Part shown: positions 11,201 to 23,700 of the stretch, one piece after another
Numbering within the stretch: position 1 is the first letter of the stretch
Layout: every line of letters starts with the position of its first letter
From: Owenia fusiformis
Lineage: Eukaryota; Annelida; Polychaeta; Sabellida; Oweniidae
DNA length: 64,000 nt
Assembly: GCA_903813345.2 (NCBI GenBank)
Contig: CAIIXF020000005.1
Span: 22,633,375 to 22,697,374, forward strand
Direction of reading: 5' to 3'
The notes under the pieces: generated by a model
The model's database searches: none
Told to the model about the DNA's origin: nothing
Seen by the model: the letters and a program-made list of their open reading frames with translations, nothing else
Translations under genes and position numbers: made by a program

Positions 11201-11711
11201 TCCCGTGCCAGTTTGGTGTGCATGGCCACCCTCTCCCTATTTTGTTGAGGCGATTCTGAGTTACGGTTTCCCCTGGGACTTATCTCGTTCCAAGACTATC
11301 TCTACTATTCCAAGACTATCTCTATCTCTACGGGATAACCTGGGACTTCTCTCATGGTGTGCTGAGAAAAGATACTCAATTAGGAAATTACATGTGCTCA
11401 ATTTTAAAGCTATGATGATGATTCTTTAAGATTTAGTCACCCCCTCTTCTCCTTTCCCTCTTGGAAAATTCTTGGGACGCCACTCACTGGAAACAATGTG
11501 AACCCGCTCTCAAATCTAGTTCACACATTTCTGATAAGCAACCATTGTAAAGTCATGGGCTCATGGTAAAGTGTTTGCTGCTACTTGCACTCAAAACGAG
11601 GCTGGCTTTCGCGCCATATTTGAAATTATGATAACTAGATTAACACTATGTTATTCTGGTCAAGAATTGAATATATACAACGTATTTAATTGCTAAAACA
11701 GTAATCATATC

Positions 11712-14700
11712 ATGAGTGACAACCTGGATACCCTCTTTGAACAAATTCTGCACTCAGAACAAAGAGCACAAGCCAAAAAAACATTCTTGAACGAAAGTAG
11801 GTAAACTTAGATTTATAGCCTAGGCCTAGCCTAGGCTAGGCTAATCTATTTCACTTTTCAGATTTTTGAAATTATTGACATCAGCAGTTATTGAAGTGAT
11901 AGATTGACATGAGTACTCAGAAATGATTAAACTTAGAGTCTAGTCTGCGCCAAATTAAGATATGTTGCTTATCACGCGTCATGGGCATCCTCGGGGGCCG
12001 GGGGTGCAGAGGTTCACACACCCATTTTGATTCAATTTTAAGGCCTAGATCTTTATGGGCTTTGATGGAGACTGTTTTTTAGATAAAGCTAAGCTTAGAG
12101 GTCTAGTCGACAACTGACCACATCCCCCAAGGTAGATTATATGTTTTACTTCTACATCTGGAATCTCAGCTGAATCCAATCACGTACCTGAAAAGTCTGG
12201 CATAATCCGGGGGCCTAATGCTACTTCTGCAAGTATAGACCCAGATAATAATAAGCAGTGGCGGATCCGGGTTCACACCGGAATAGCCTGACAACAGTAA
12301 AGTCACATACCATTGTCACAAATGGCGGACATAACCATCGCTTCAACTCTTCAATCACTTGGTCCTCATTTCATGGGAATTTATCGTGGCTAATTCTGTG
12401 CTTGTATTAAGCTCTTGTGATGATGTATCATATGAAATCCCAATTTCTATCAAACTGGGTCGTGAATCAGTCCCATAGCCAGAGGGGGGAGCTGGGGGAG
12501 CAGAAGCCCCCCTGGCCAGAAATTCTTTCAAAATCATTCAGTTTTTCACTATTCTGAGAACTTTTCGCATGATTTTTAGCCAATTTTTGTGAAATAGCCC
12601 ACCCCCCAGGAAAAAAGCTCCCCCTCCTGGTATAAGCTGGCTACGGGCAAGTGAATTGCCACAATAACGCCTATACACTCGTAAACAATGCATGAATAAT
12701 TTGCAATATCAGATGGAGAAATCATATGTCATTCAAGTCAATGGTATTAGTATTTTCCCAGGCATTTTAACCAAATAGCCATTCAAAATTGTAATTTAAA
12801 AACACCTTAGCTAAAACACTTTTAAACAGTGCATGTATCCACGATCTCTGAACTTATGGTGTTTTCTATGTGAGTAATTTTTTTCTCACCTTAATATTTG
12901 CACAAAAGAAGGTTTGTATAGGCCTAGTGTTCAGTTGACTCTGTGCGTAACGCTTTCCCATGATTTTTTCATTCTTTTTTTCTTCGTCAGCGCATGTATG
13001 CAGAGCCTCCCTTTTAAAGGGAGTGTAAGTGGTTTGGAGGGTAGGGAGGGTTACTGAATGTTACAGTCCCACACCTCGATAAGAGGGGGATATTTCCTGA
13101 TTACTATTCATATTGAAGAGTATTGGGTTACTCTATAGGCCCTTGTACTAAAATGAAGTTTTGCTCAAAAGCACAGAATGTTAAAATATTTCTTCTGTTG
13201 TATCCACAGCTTCATTTTCAGCTTTAGTTGTGTCTAGTTGTGTAAATGTATACAAACACTAGAATACAAAGAATTATGATGAGACTGTTATTCATTACAA
13301 ATTCCTCAATTTTCAGTTAAACAGAAGATACTGAAATACCAGGATCAAATTGAAGGAACAATAGATGAGAAAACATCACTAAAAGGACACATATCAGTCA
13401 AGGTACCATTCAATCTTTAACTGTTAAAACTAGGCTAAGGATTTTTTCTAGAGTATTTGTGCATATACATGTAGTGTATTTGCCCGGTTCTTTTTCATAC
13501 TTTTTAGTCATAACCATTTCACTGAGAATACTAGTATACAATAGAAACCTGTCTTAGTGAACACCTCTCTCTAGTGAACATCTGTCTCTAGTAGATACCC
13601 CTCCTCCTCCTAATTGACATGAATTTCAGGCACTATCATTCATATTTCGGAATTTATTGACATTTGAATTCTACATCACCACAAACCCTTGAGTTCTCAG
13701 AAAAATACAACAGTTGATGTCACATTTTGTCCATTTGTACACAAATTTTCAACCATAAAAGCAATGTTTTTTATATTAGATTAGTTCACATTTTCCTCGT
13801 ATTCATAAGGCACTTTAATAAAAAAAGTATATAAATTTTGATAGAAACCCCATACGTCAACGGTTGGTTTGGTGAAGGATCATATGACATATTTCTTAAG
13901 AACTGAAAGAAATGTTCCCATTTTCTAGGCAGCATAATTTTGCATATTGACAATGCATTGGTGAATAAGTCACTACGTGGCAGAATTGCACCCAGTTCAC
14001 TTTCTATTAAGACTCATTAGCTCCATATATTTGCCAGATTTTCCTTAGACCTTAAACAAAGATTAGTGGACCATGTCTCTGACATAGACACCCTACCCAG
14101 TTCCTTACCTCGATCGCGTATGTGTGAGATTTTTGGCTTTTAACCAGGTCGCTTTTGAGTATATCGACTGCTTAGTCAACAAGTTAATACATTTTGTGCT
14201 CGTAGTGAGTCAGTATTGTTATTCGCTGAACTTCAACAGTGCAATAGTGAAGTCCATGTTCAAAGTTATATGATGGTTGAAGAAAGAATACAAATAATAT
14301 TGTTTTAAAGTTTTAAATATTTGATATGTCATAGTACAGGGTACAAAGTTTCAAAAGTTGATCAATACAGGGTGCAAGGAATGTAAATTGTTCAATAAGG
14401 TTTTATACAAAAACCAATTCTGAGATAGTCAATAATATACTAGAATCATGTTTTGTACAATAGTGTGATAGTATGTTTTTGAACCACTCAATGTAATTGA
14501 TCTAGTCTTTGTTTTCAGACAAGTACAATAACAACGTACATCATGCCGATCACTATTTCTAATGCGCTTGATATCCTTATCCAGTGGTACATGGAGCTGT
14601 ATTTGAATATAAAAGATATTTGCCTAAAATTAATGTCAGATAGATCCTCAATGTATGAAATTGTTGTATTTATTTTATAAACATAGACACCCTACCCAGT

Positions 14701-17700
14701 TCCTTACCTCGATCGCGTATGTGTGAGATTTTTGGCTTTTAACCAGGTCGCTTTTGAGTATATCGACTGCTTAGTCAACAAGTTAATACATTTTGTGCTC
14801 GTAGTGAGTCAGTATTGTTATTCGCTGAACTTCAACAGTGCAATAGTGAAGTCCATGTTCAAAGTTATATGATGGTTGAAGAAAGAATACAAATAATATT
14901 GTTTTAAAGTTTTAAATATTTGATATGTCATAGTACAGGGTACAAAGTTTCAAAAGTTGATCAATACAGGGTGCAAGGAATGTAAATTGTTCAATAAGGT
15001 TTTATACAAAAACCAATTCTGAGATGGTCAATAATATACTAGAATCATGTTTTGTACAATAGTGTGATAGTATGTGTTTGAACCACTCAATGTAATTGAT
15101 CTAGTCTTTGTTTTCAGACAAGTACAATAACAACATCATGCCGATCACTATTTCTAATGCGCTTGATATCCTTATCCAGTGGTACATGGAGCTGTATTTG
15201 AATATAAAAGATATTTGCCTAAAATTAATGTCAGATAGATCCTCAATGTATGAAATTGTTGTATTTATTTTATAAAAAGTAGCAATGGGATTTTGTTCAC
15301 AGGTGGCCATTAAATTTGCTGTCTGCAACATTTAAATGAAAGAAATGGATGCAGGTGTGAATCTGGGAACCAACATGGGGGGGCCCAAGGTCAGAGAAAA
15401 AACTTCCCCGCTTGTGAGGAAAAAGATTTAGGGCCCCTAAAACCCAAAAGTGGGCCCAAAATTAAAAGGCCTTATTTTATAGGGCCCCCAGCCCCCCAGA
15501 TCTGCTAGTGGGGTGTAAGCATAATATCTTTATGTTATCTTTATTTTAGTTACAACAGTTGAAACAGAGTGAAGTACAGCTACATTGTGTTGAAACAAGA
15601 CAAAAGATTCTTCACCAACAACTGCAAAAACTCAAAGACCAACTACATCATGCTCAAACTGAATTGGTAGGTTTGTGAAATTATTATAGCTATTATACGC
15701 GAGAGGGGTTTTGCGGGACTTTCATTATAAAATGAAACTCTGGCAGGGAACAGCCCCCTTGTCTGAAAGATCAATGAAGTCTGGGCTGGTAACGAACCCC
15801 ACACTCTCAGAAATACTCAGAAATTTTCTCGCATATAAGCCCTGGGTGTATAGCTGAAAGAAGGGGTAATTTTGTCTGTTATTTTACCTCTTATTTTTCG
15901 CACATGGGCGTATAAGTGTACTACTTTCGATTTTTTTGTAAAGGTGAGAAGAGAGTGGGCATCAGCCATCTTTCTCAAAGACTACCGTACCTACTGTTGT
16001 AGTCCTACCGCATGTTTTGTAAGAATTATAAAGGAAATGTCACCTACAACCTTGGACTTAATGTTGAAACAAAGTAACAACAGAACGATCCACCACTGCC
16101 ACTTACGGCAGAGCGTTGAACTTAATGTTAAAACAAAGTAACGACAGAACGATCTGCCAGTGACAAAATACTCTTGAATTTATTAAAAAAAATCAATAAA
16201 TAGTCATTTTTATAGGCCCATGGGCGTATAAGCGTACTACATTCGATTTTTGGCCCATGGGCCTAAATTTAGGGGGGCGTATATGCGAGAAAATCCGGTA
16301 TATGACAATTTTTGCGCAAACAATGAATTGCACTTAAATATTAGCTATTTGATGACGCGCATACTATATTCCATAATTTGATTGATTCATGGAAACAATG
16401 TTGTGTGAACCCCCTCCTTCATTTGGAACCCTCCTCCTTTCGTTATAAAATGAACCTCTGGCTGGGAAAATTGAAACCCCCTTGGTTAAAATAAAACTGT
16501 GCTAAACTTTTCAGTGAATGAAACACAATGAATTGCACTTAAATATTAGCTATTTGATGATGCGCATACTATATTCCATAATTTGATTGATTCATCGAAA
16601 CATTGTTGTGTGAACCCCCTCCTTAGTAATAATAAAACTGTGCTAAACTTTTCAGACTTGGATCTGCACATTTCATTAGAGAATTATACTGAATGGGAAT
16701 CTTTATATGGTACCTTCAGAGAAGAAAGGATATCCACATTCAAAGGTCCATGGGCAGTATGGCAAGTGATTTTAGAGTCATATCTTTCACCATGAGTACA
16801 ATTTATTATAGTAAAATATCAATCCAACTCTCTGAAAAATTATGGATTAGGGCCCCACCTTGGCACTTTAAAAAAAATGTTAGGCTTATTTTCTAAAAAG
16901 AGGATCTTGTTTTTCTCAATTTAAACATATCGAAAGTTTCTTCTACACTATATTAACAATTTCTGAAAAGGGGATGTGTATTGAAAATTTGAAATGTGTT
17001 AAAGTTTAAAACCACATATCCAATGTTATTATTTTCCATAGGGAAAACTCGTGCTATCCATTGTTTTCAGCATCATTTTGGTCATTGAAAATTGATATCT
17101 TCAAAACTAGACTTTCAATACCATTATATTTTTGAAGATGTTTTGACCCCTTGTTGAATAATCTTTTGATGCAATAAAAATCAGAAAAAGGGGATCCTCT
17201 TTTGAGAGAATAGGTTCAATATTTTGAAAAAAATGTTGACTTGGGGTCCCTATTCATAATTTCTTGAATTGTTCGATTGATATTTTTATCATCATGGGTA
17301 TTTCACTTGAAAGAAAACATATTGTTTTAATAAAAACCACTGTATTTATATCCAGAAAATACTCATGGTGAAAGATAAGACCATCTAAAACCACTTGCCA
17401 TACTGCACGCGGTCTTTTTGATTGTTAAAAGTTAGTTAAAGATTGTACCTTCTGTGCCCACCATACTCAAAGTTCATCTCTTTCGTCCAACATATCAGGT
17501 GCTGCCTGTCTGTATTTGGCATAATTTAGAAACCTCTGTTGATAAGATTGGCATATTTTCTAAAATTCAGCAAAACAAGGTCAGCGACGTTGACGCTGAA
17601 CTTGATGCTTTCTGCACATCTGCGGATATCTTCACTCAAGACTTTGACTTAATGGGAGAGGGTAGGAAGAGCCGAGAGAAGGAGGGAAAGCAGTTGTTGG

Positions 17701-20700
17701 AACAGCTACAAGGAGAGCAGACAGCACTAGAGACAGGTGAGAGAATGTGAAATGTTAAGTGAATAAGTCTCCTAAAGTATTCAGATTTTGAGACGCTCAT
17801 TGTTTCCAATTTTACATGAAGTTAAAGATGCCAGGCATTATTCATTTCATTAAATTATATTCTAATATCTTTAGAAGAGGTTTGTAACAAATTGTTACAA
17901 TTAGTAACAACTTGAATAACTTAACAGATGTTGACAAATTGTTCGTTCATGTATTGCAGAGCTCTCAAGTTTTTTGTCACACCAAGCTGCCATAGAAGAA
18001 CTAGAAAAGAACCGAAGTGAAGCCAAGCTCAGATGCAAGAACACACTAGCAGTAGTTAAAAGTAAGAATCACTTTTGTTTTATTCAAGAATGCCATTGTG
18101 GGCTATAGAAAGGCTAAAAAAAGAAAGACTAGCTTCTAAGGTAAATCGAGGGGATATAGAAAAGCCATCTGTCCGTTCTTTTGTTAGTTCATTCATTCAT
18201 TAGTTTGTTTCTCTGTCAGGGCGATAACTTAAATAACAGTTGACAGATTTGATTCAAATTCTAAAGGCTTATGCCTCTAGAAGGACCTCTACTGCAAGAA
18301 GGAATTCAATAAGGAATACAATTCCTCTGCTCAGGAAGAAATTTTCAACATGACTATTGAATTTCAAAATGCCCGCCATTTTTCGTAAAAAACATAATCT
18401 TTGATAACTTAGATGAACAAATTTGGTTCAAATTTTGTATGCTAAAGCCCAGAGATAAAGGAACTCTACTTGAGAAAATTTGGTTCTTGTGCCATGCTCA
18501 CCTACACGGGAATTTTAAAAATGCAAATACAAGTGTATCATTCGTATCACTCACCTACACGGGAATTTTAAAAATGCAAATACAAGTGTATCATTCGTAT
18601 CACCCACACGGGAAATTTGAAATGTAATTTACGAGTGCATTATCCGTAGTTGGCGTAGTCAACATACTATCATGTAGTTAGTTCAATAAAATACCCGTAG
18701 CAGACGTAGATATACATACGGTGGATCCTATGGTGTGTATGTATACCTATAGACTCATGTTTTGATGTAGCAAGCGTAGTAGGCGTAGTAAACATACTAT
18801 GGTGTGGTTATTTTCAATAAAATACCCGTAGCAGACGTACAGATGTACCTAGGGTGGACCCTACAGTGTGTATGTATACCTATAGACTTATGTTTTGATG
18901 TAGCAAGCGTAGTTGGCGTAGTAAACATACTAGCAGACGTAGACATACCTAGGGTGGGCCCTACAGTGTGCATGCATACCTATAGACCCCTGTTTTGGTG
19001 TAGCAAGCGTAGTTGGCGTAGTCAACATACTATCATGTGGTTATTTGCAATAAAATACCCGTAGCCGACGTAGCTATACCTAGGGTGGACCATGACAGTG
19101 TGTATGTATACCTAGAGACCAATGTTTTGGTGTAGCAAGCGTAGTTGGCGTAGTCAACATACTATCATGTGGTTATTTTCAATAAAATACCCGTAGCAGA
19201 CGTAGCTATACCTAGGGTGGACCATGACAGTGTGTATGTATACCTAGAGACCAATGTTTTGGTGTAGCAAGCGTAGTTGGCGTAGTCAACATACTATCAT
19301 GTGGTTATTTTCAATAAAATACCCGTAGCAGACGTAGCTATACCTAGGGTGGACCATGACAGTGTGTATGTATACCTAGAGACCAATGTTTTGGTGTAGC
19401 AAGCGTAGTTGGCGTAGTCAACACACTATTATGTGGTTATTTGCAATTAAATACCCGTAGCAGACGTAGCTATACCTAGGGTGGACCATGCCAGTGTGTA
19501 TGTATACCTATAGACCAATGTTTTGGTGTAGCAAGCGTAGTTGGCGTAGTCAACATACTATCATGTGGTTATTTTCAATAAAATACCCGTAGCAGACGTA
19601 GCTATACCTAGGGTGGACCATCTATTCAACCTGCTTGTAATATACCACATTATTCTTAAAATGTGTTCTCTTAAATTAACAAAGATCAACCCGTCTTTCG
19701 TCTACAATGTTTATCAGAAATGTATTCCAAATTGGTCAACGTGTAGCAATATGATTTGTGATTACGATGCCATCGTTGCAGCTGTGAAAAGATTTAAAAA
19801 GAAAGAGTTTGTGTTTTATAGCCAAACATGTAAAATAATGGCCCGTAGACTGTAACAGGTTTACTCTAATCCATCACAGTATGAACCATGTTTGAGGAAT
19901 ATTATTGTAAATGCTATTTTTGACGAAAGGTGAATGTAAAAGTTTGGAAACAATATTTGTGTTTGCCCGATTATAATAACATGTAAACTGTTTGATAATA
20001 GGTCCAAGATTAAAAATAAAGTACCAATTAAATTACCAAAGAAGAAGTAATTTCAATAATAATGTTCATTATTACATTATTATTGAAATTACTTCTTCTT
20101 TGGTAATGTAAGTAGCACTGATCGAAATCTTGTCTCGTTATAGGCTATATCATATAGATAGAATTTTCTTTATAATGTCAGGACGCACAAGCTAATTTTC
20201 GTCATCAGTGTTCAGAGTTTGCGTCTGTAACAGTGTTAATACTATGTTACATCTAGGAACACCAAAACCATTTGTAATTATTTACAGGTGTGGCTTGTCT
20301 CTCAATTGTCTGCAAACATGCATCACATAATCTATCCATATTGTGTGGTAACAAATTACAATGTATAAAAGCTAAGTTGCGGTAATGTTTGTTTACGATT
20401 GTAATATTATAGGCGTGTGTGTGCTTATGATTTGGAATTGGGCAACTAGGTTACATCTTCGTTCACAAAGGCTCCTGTAGGTCGATGAACGCAGTGAAGA
20501 CCGGAGCATGCGGAGATGACTAGGTTATGAGAAACTTACATTTAGATATGTCAATTCACTGGATTTCAGAAAAGCAAATGGTTAAGAAATGTAGTTTCAT
20601 ATATTATGCTCACAGTGGACGTTTCAGATCGTCCTAATATTGTATATCAAAACTATTAAGTAGATGTTTTATGTAGTAGGTGTTCTATGTAGCAAAAATA

Positions 20701-23700
20701 GTTAGTTTGAAAAATAAATTAATGTAGTAATCAGAACTCATTATATTTCTTTTGTAATTGTGTGAGCCCAGAATGTCGTTGTCTTCACAGATTAACAAAG
20801 TAGGTGTAATTAGGAGAAAAAATATGCTTGGTGTTATGAACAATAGAATTGATCAATGAAATATACATTTTTATACGAATAACTACATATTTTTGCGAGA
20901 AGCCAAATTTCTATTAACGCTATACGCATAAACATAAGTCGTGGTTTCACTTTTGATCTATCTCTCTAGTTGCTATTATTATGTAGAGAACTGATAAAGT
21001 TGCAGGAAAGGAGGTCCTTCATCCTATATATTAACATTTTCATCAATTTTTTAACCTCTTATCTTATAAATTACTGCTTGGACATATGGGGTGATACGAG
21101 GGGTGATTCAAAAGTAATGGACAAAATTTTATAGGCACGCTTACCTTTACCAGATTTGAATGAAACTTTGTACAAATAAAGATTAATCATTTATCTATTA
21201 GATTTTAAAATTTTATTATCTAAATGCAAATACATTTTGAGATAGAGCACTTCTCTTGGATCATGGTGCATACACCCGGAATCCATTTTTAAGGCTATTT
21301 TCATCATAATATCAAATGGATTTTCAATGAAAAGTTTGCTGGTGCAATATATTTTGCAGTGCAAGATGTATATGAAAAGCATGTTGCAGTAAGTTCAATA
21401 ATAATCCATATCATTCCTTATTATTCCTGATGATCATCCATTTGAATTATATTCAATCCTCAATGTATTCTCCTCCAAGTTCAATTACTTTCTTCTGTCG
21501 GCGCACCCATGCAGAGAACACATGCCCAAATCCATCAGCAGCCATGGTGTTCAGCTGTTTTTGTACAGCCATTTCCAGCTCAGCTAATGTCTGAAAGGAT
21601 TGTCCCTTTAATGCCATCTTAAGGGTGGGAAAAAGATAGAAATCACAAGGAGCAGTATCAGGGCTATATGGAGCATGTGGAAGTTGAGGCATGTCCATGA
21701 ATGCTGCAAGAGTATCCTGAACTAGACCTGTGTGCTGGGGCATTGTCCATGTGTAACAAACGATTGTCTCTTGTGTCTTTCCTTTTCTTTTGAAGTGCCT
21801 GTCTTAGAAATATCATTGTGATGTCATAGCACAATTGGTTGCTGAATTTAGAACTCAACAGCAAACACATGGGCATGTGAGTCTTGCTTGACAATTGCAT
21901 TACCATGCTTGTTAGACATATCATGTGTGGTAATTGAGTCATTAAAACGAAATCAAGCAAAAATGACAAAAACATTCAATTATCATTAAAAAACCAATTC
22001 CACCCATGCTTACCCTTGTTACCATGGTTACGCATAGCTGAAACAATTTCAAATGCATTTAAATGAGAATTCGACACAAAGTAGAGAATTGATTGATCTA
22101 TTCACTGTGAAAAAATTAGACTGATTGGGTGAAATTTAGTATGCCTATAAAATTTTGTCCATTACTTTTGAATCACCCCTCGTAGAATAATGTTATGTGT
22201 GAACTTTTGCATGATACACAATATTGTGTGCCATTCGAGTTGTAGACAGATTCACTTGCAACCAATTTAATTACGTTAAATTAAATCATGAAATTTCGTG
22301 ACAATTGCAAGTGTTTAGCATGGAAGTCTATGGCTATGTGGCCCAACCAAAACAATGACCCTAAGATGAATGCTTCTATGAAAGCATTATATTCAATTCT
22401 TAAAGCCTGAAAGCTAATTAAATCAATTAGCTGACTTTTGATAGATGTCTCTGCAATTACAATGGTAATATGGCAAAAATAAAGATGTCACTATATGATT
22501 AAAGTAACACATAGACGATACATCTATAATCTAAAACCCCAAAAAGTAATAGATATGACTATATGTTAGATAAAAAGAGATTTAAAAAACATTGGGGGCC
22601 ATAGATAAATAACTTTGCCACGACCGAGATTTAAACCACCAAATATGGGGTTGGAAGACCATAGCCTTAATCATAATCCACTAGATCAAGTTGAGATGAA
22701 CTGGTAATTTCTAAGCTATCTCACCTTCCGGGCTACGCCAACTACGCTTGCTACACCAAAACATGAGTCTATAGGTATACACACACAGTGCCATGGTTCA
22801 CCCTGGGTATAGCTACGTCTGCTACGGGTATTTTATTGAAACTAACCACATCATAGTATGAACTGTGTTGACTACGCCAACTACGCTTGCTACACCAAAA
22901 TATAAGTGTATAGGTATACACACACACTGCCATGGTTCACTGTGGGTATAGCTAGGTCTGCTACGGGTATTTTATTGGAAATAACCACATCATAGTATGT
23001 TGACTTCGCCAACTACGCTTGCTACACCAAAACATTGGTCTCTAGGTATACATACACACTGTCATGGTCCACCCTAGGTATAGCTACGTCTGCTACGGGT
23101 ATTTTATTGAAAATAACCACATGATAGTATGTTGACTACGCCAACTACGCTTGCTAAACCAAAACATTGGTCTCTAGGTATACATACACACTGTCATGGT
23201 CCACCCTAGGTATAGCTACGTCTGCTACGGGTATTTTATTGAAAATAACCACATGATAGTATGTTGACTACGCCAACTACGCTTGCTACACCAAAACATT
23301 GGTCTATAGGTATACATACACACTGGCATGGTCCACCCTAGGTATAGCTACGTCTGCTACGGGTATTTTATTGAAAATAACCACATGATAGTATGTTGAC
23401 TACGCCAACTACGCTTGCTACACCAAAACATTGGTCTCTAGGTATACATACACACTGTCATGGTCCACCCTAGGTATAGCTACGTCTGCTACGGGTATTT
23501 TATTGAAAATAACCACATGATAGTATGTTGACTACGCCAACTACGCTTGCTACACCAAAACATTGGTCTATAGGCATACATACACACTGTCATGGTCCAC
23601 CCTAGGTATAGCTACGTCTGCTACGGGTATTTTATTGAAAATAACCACATGATAGTATGTTGACTACGCCAACTACGCTTGCTACACCAAAACATTGGTC

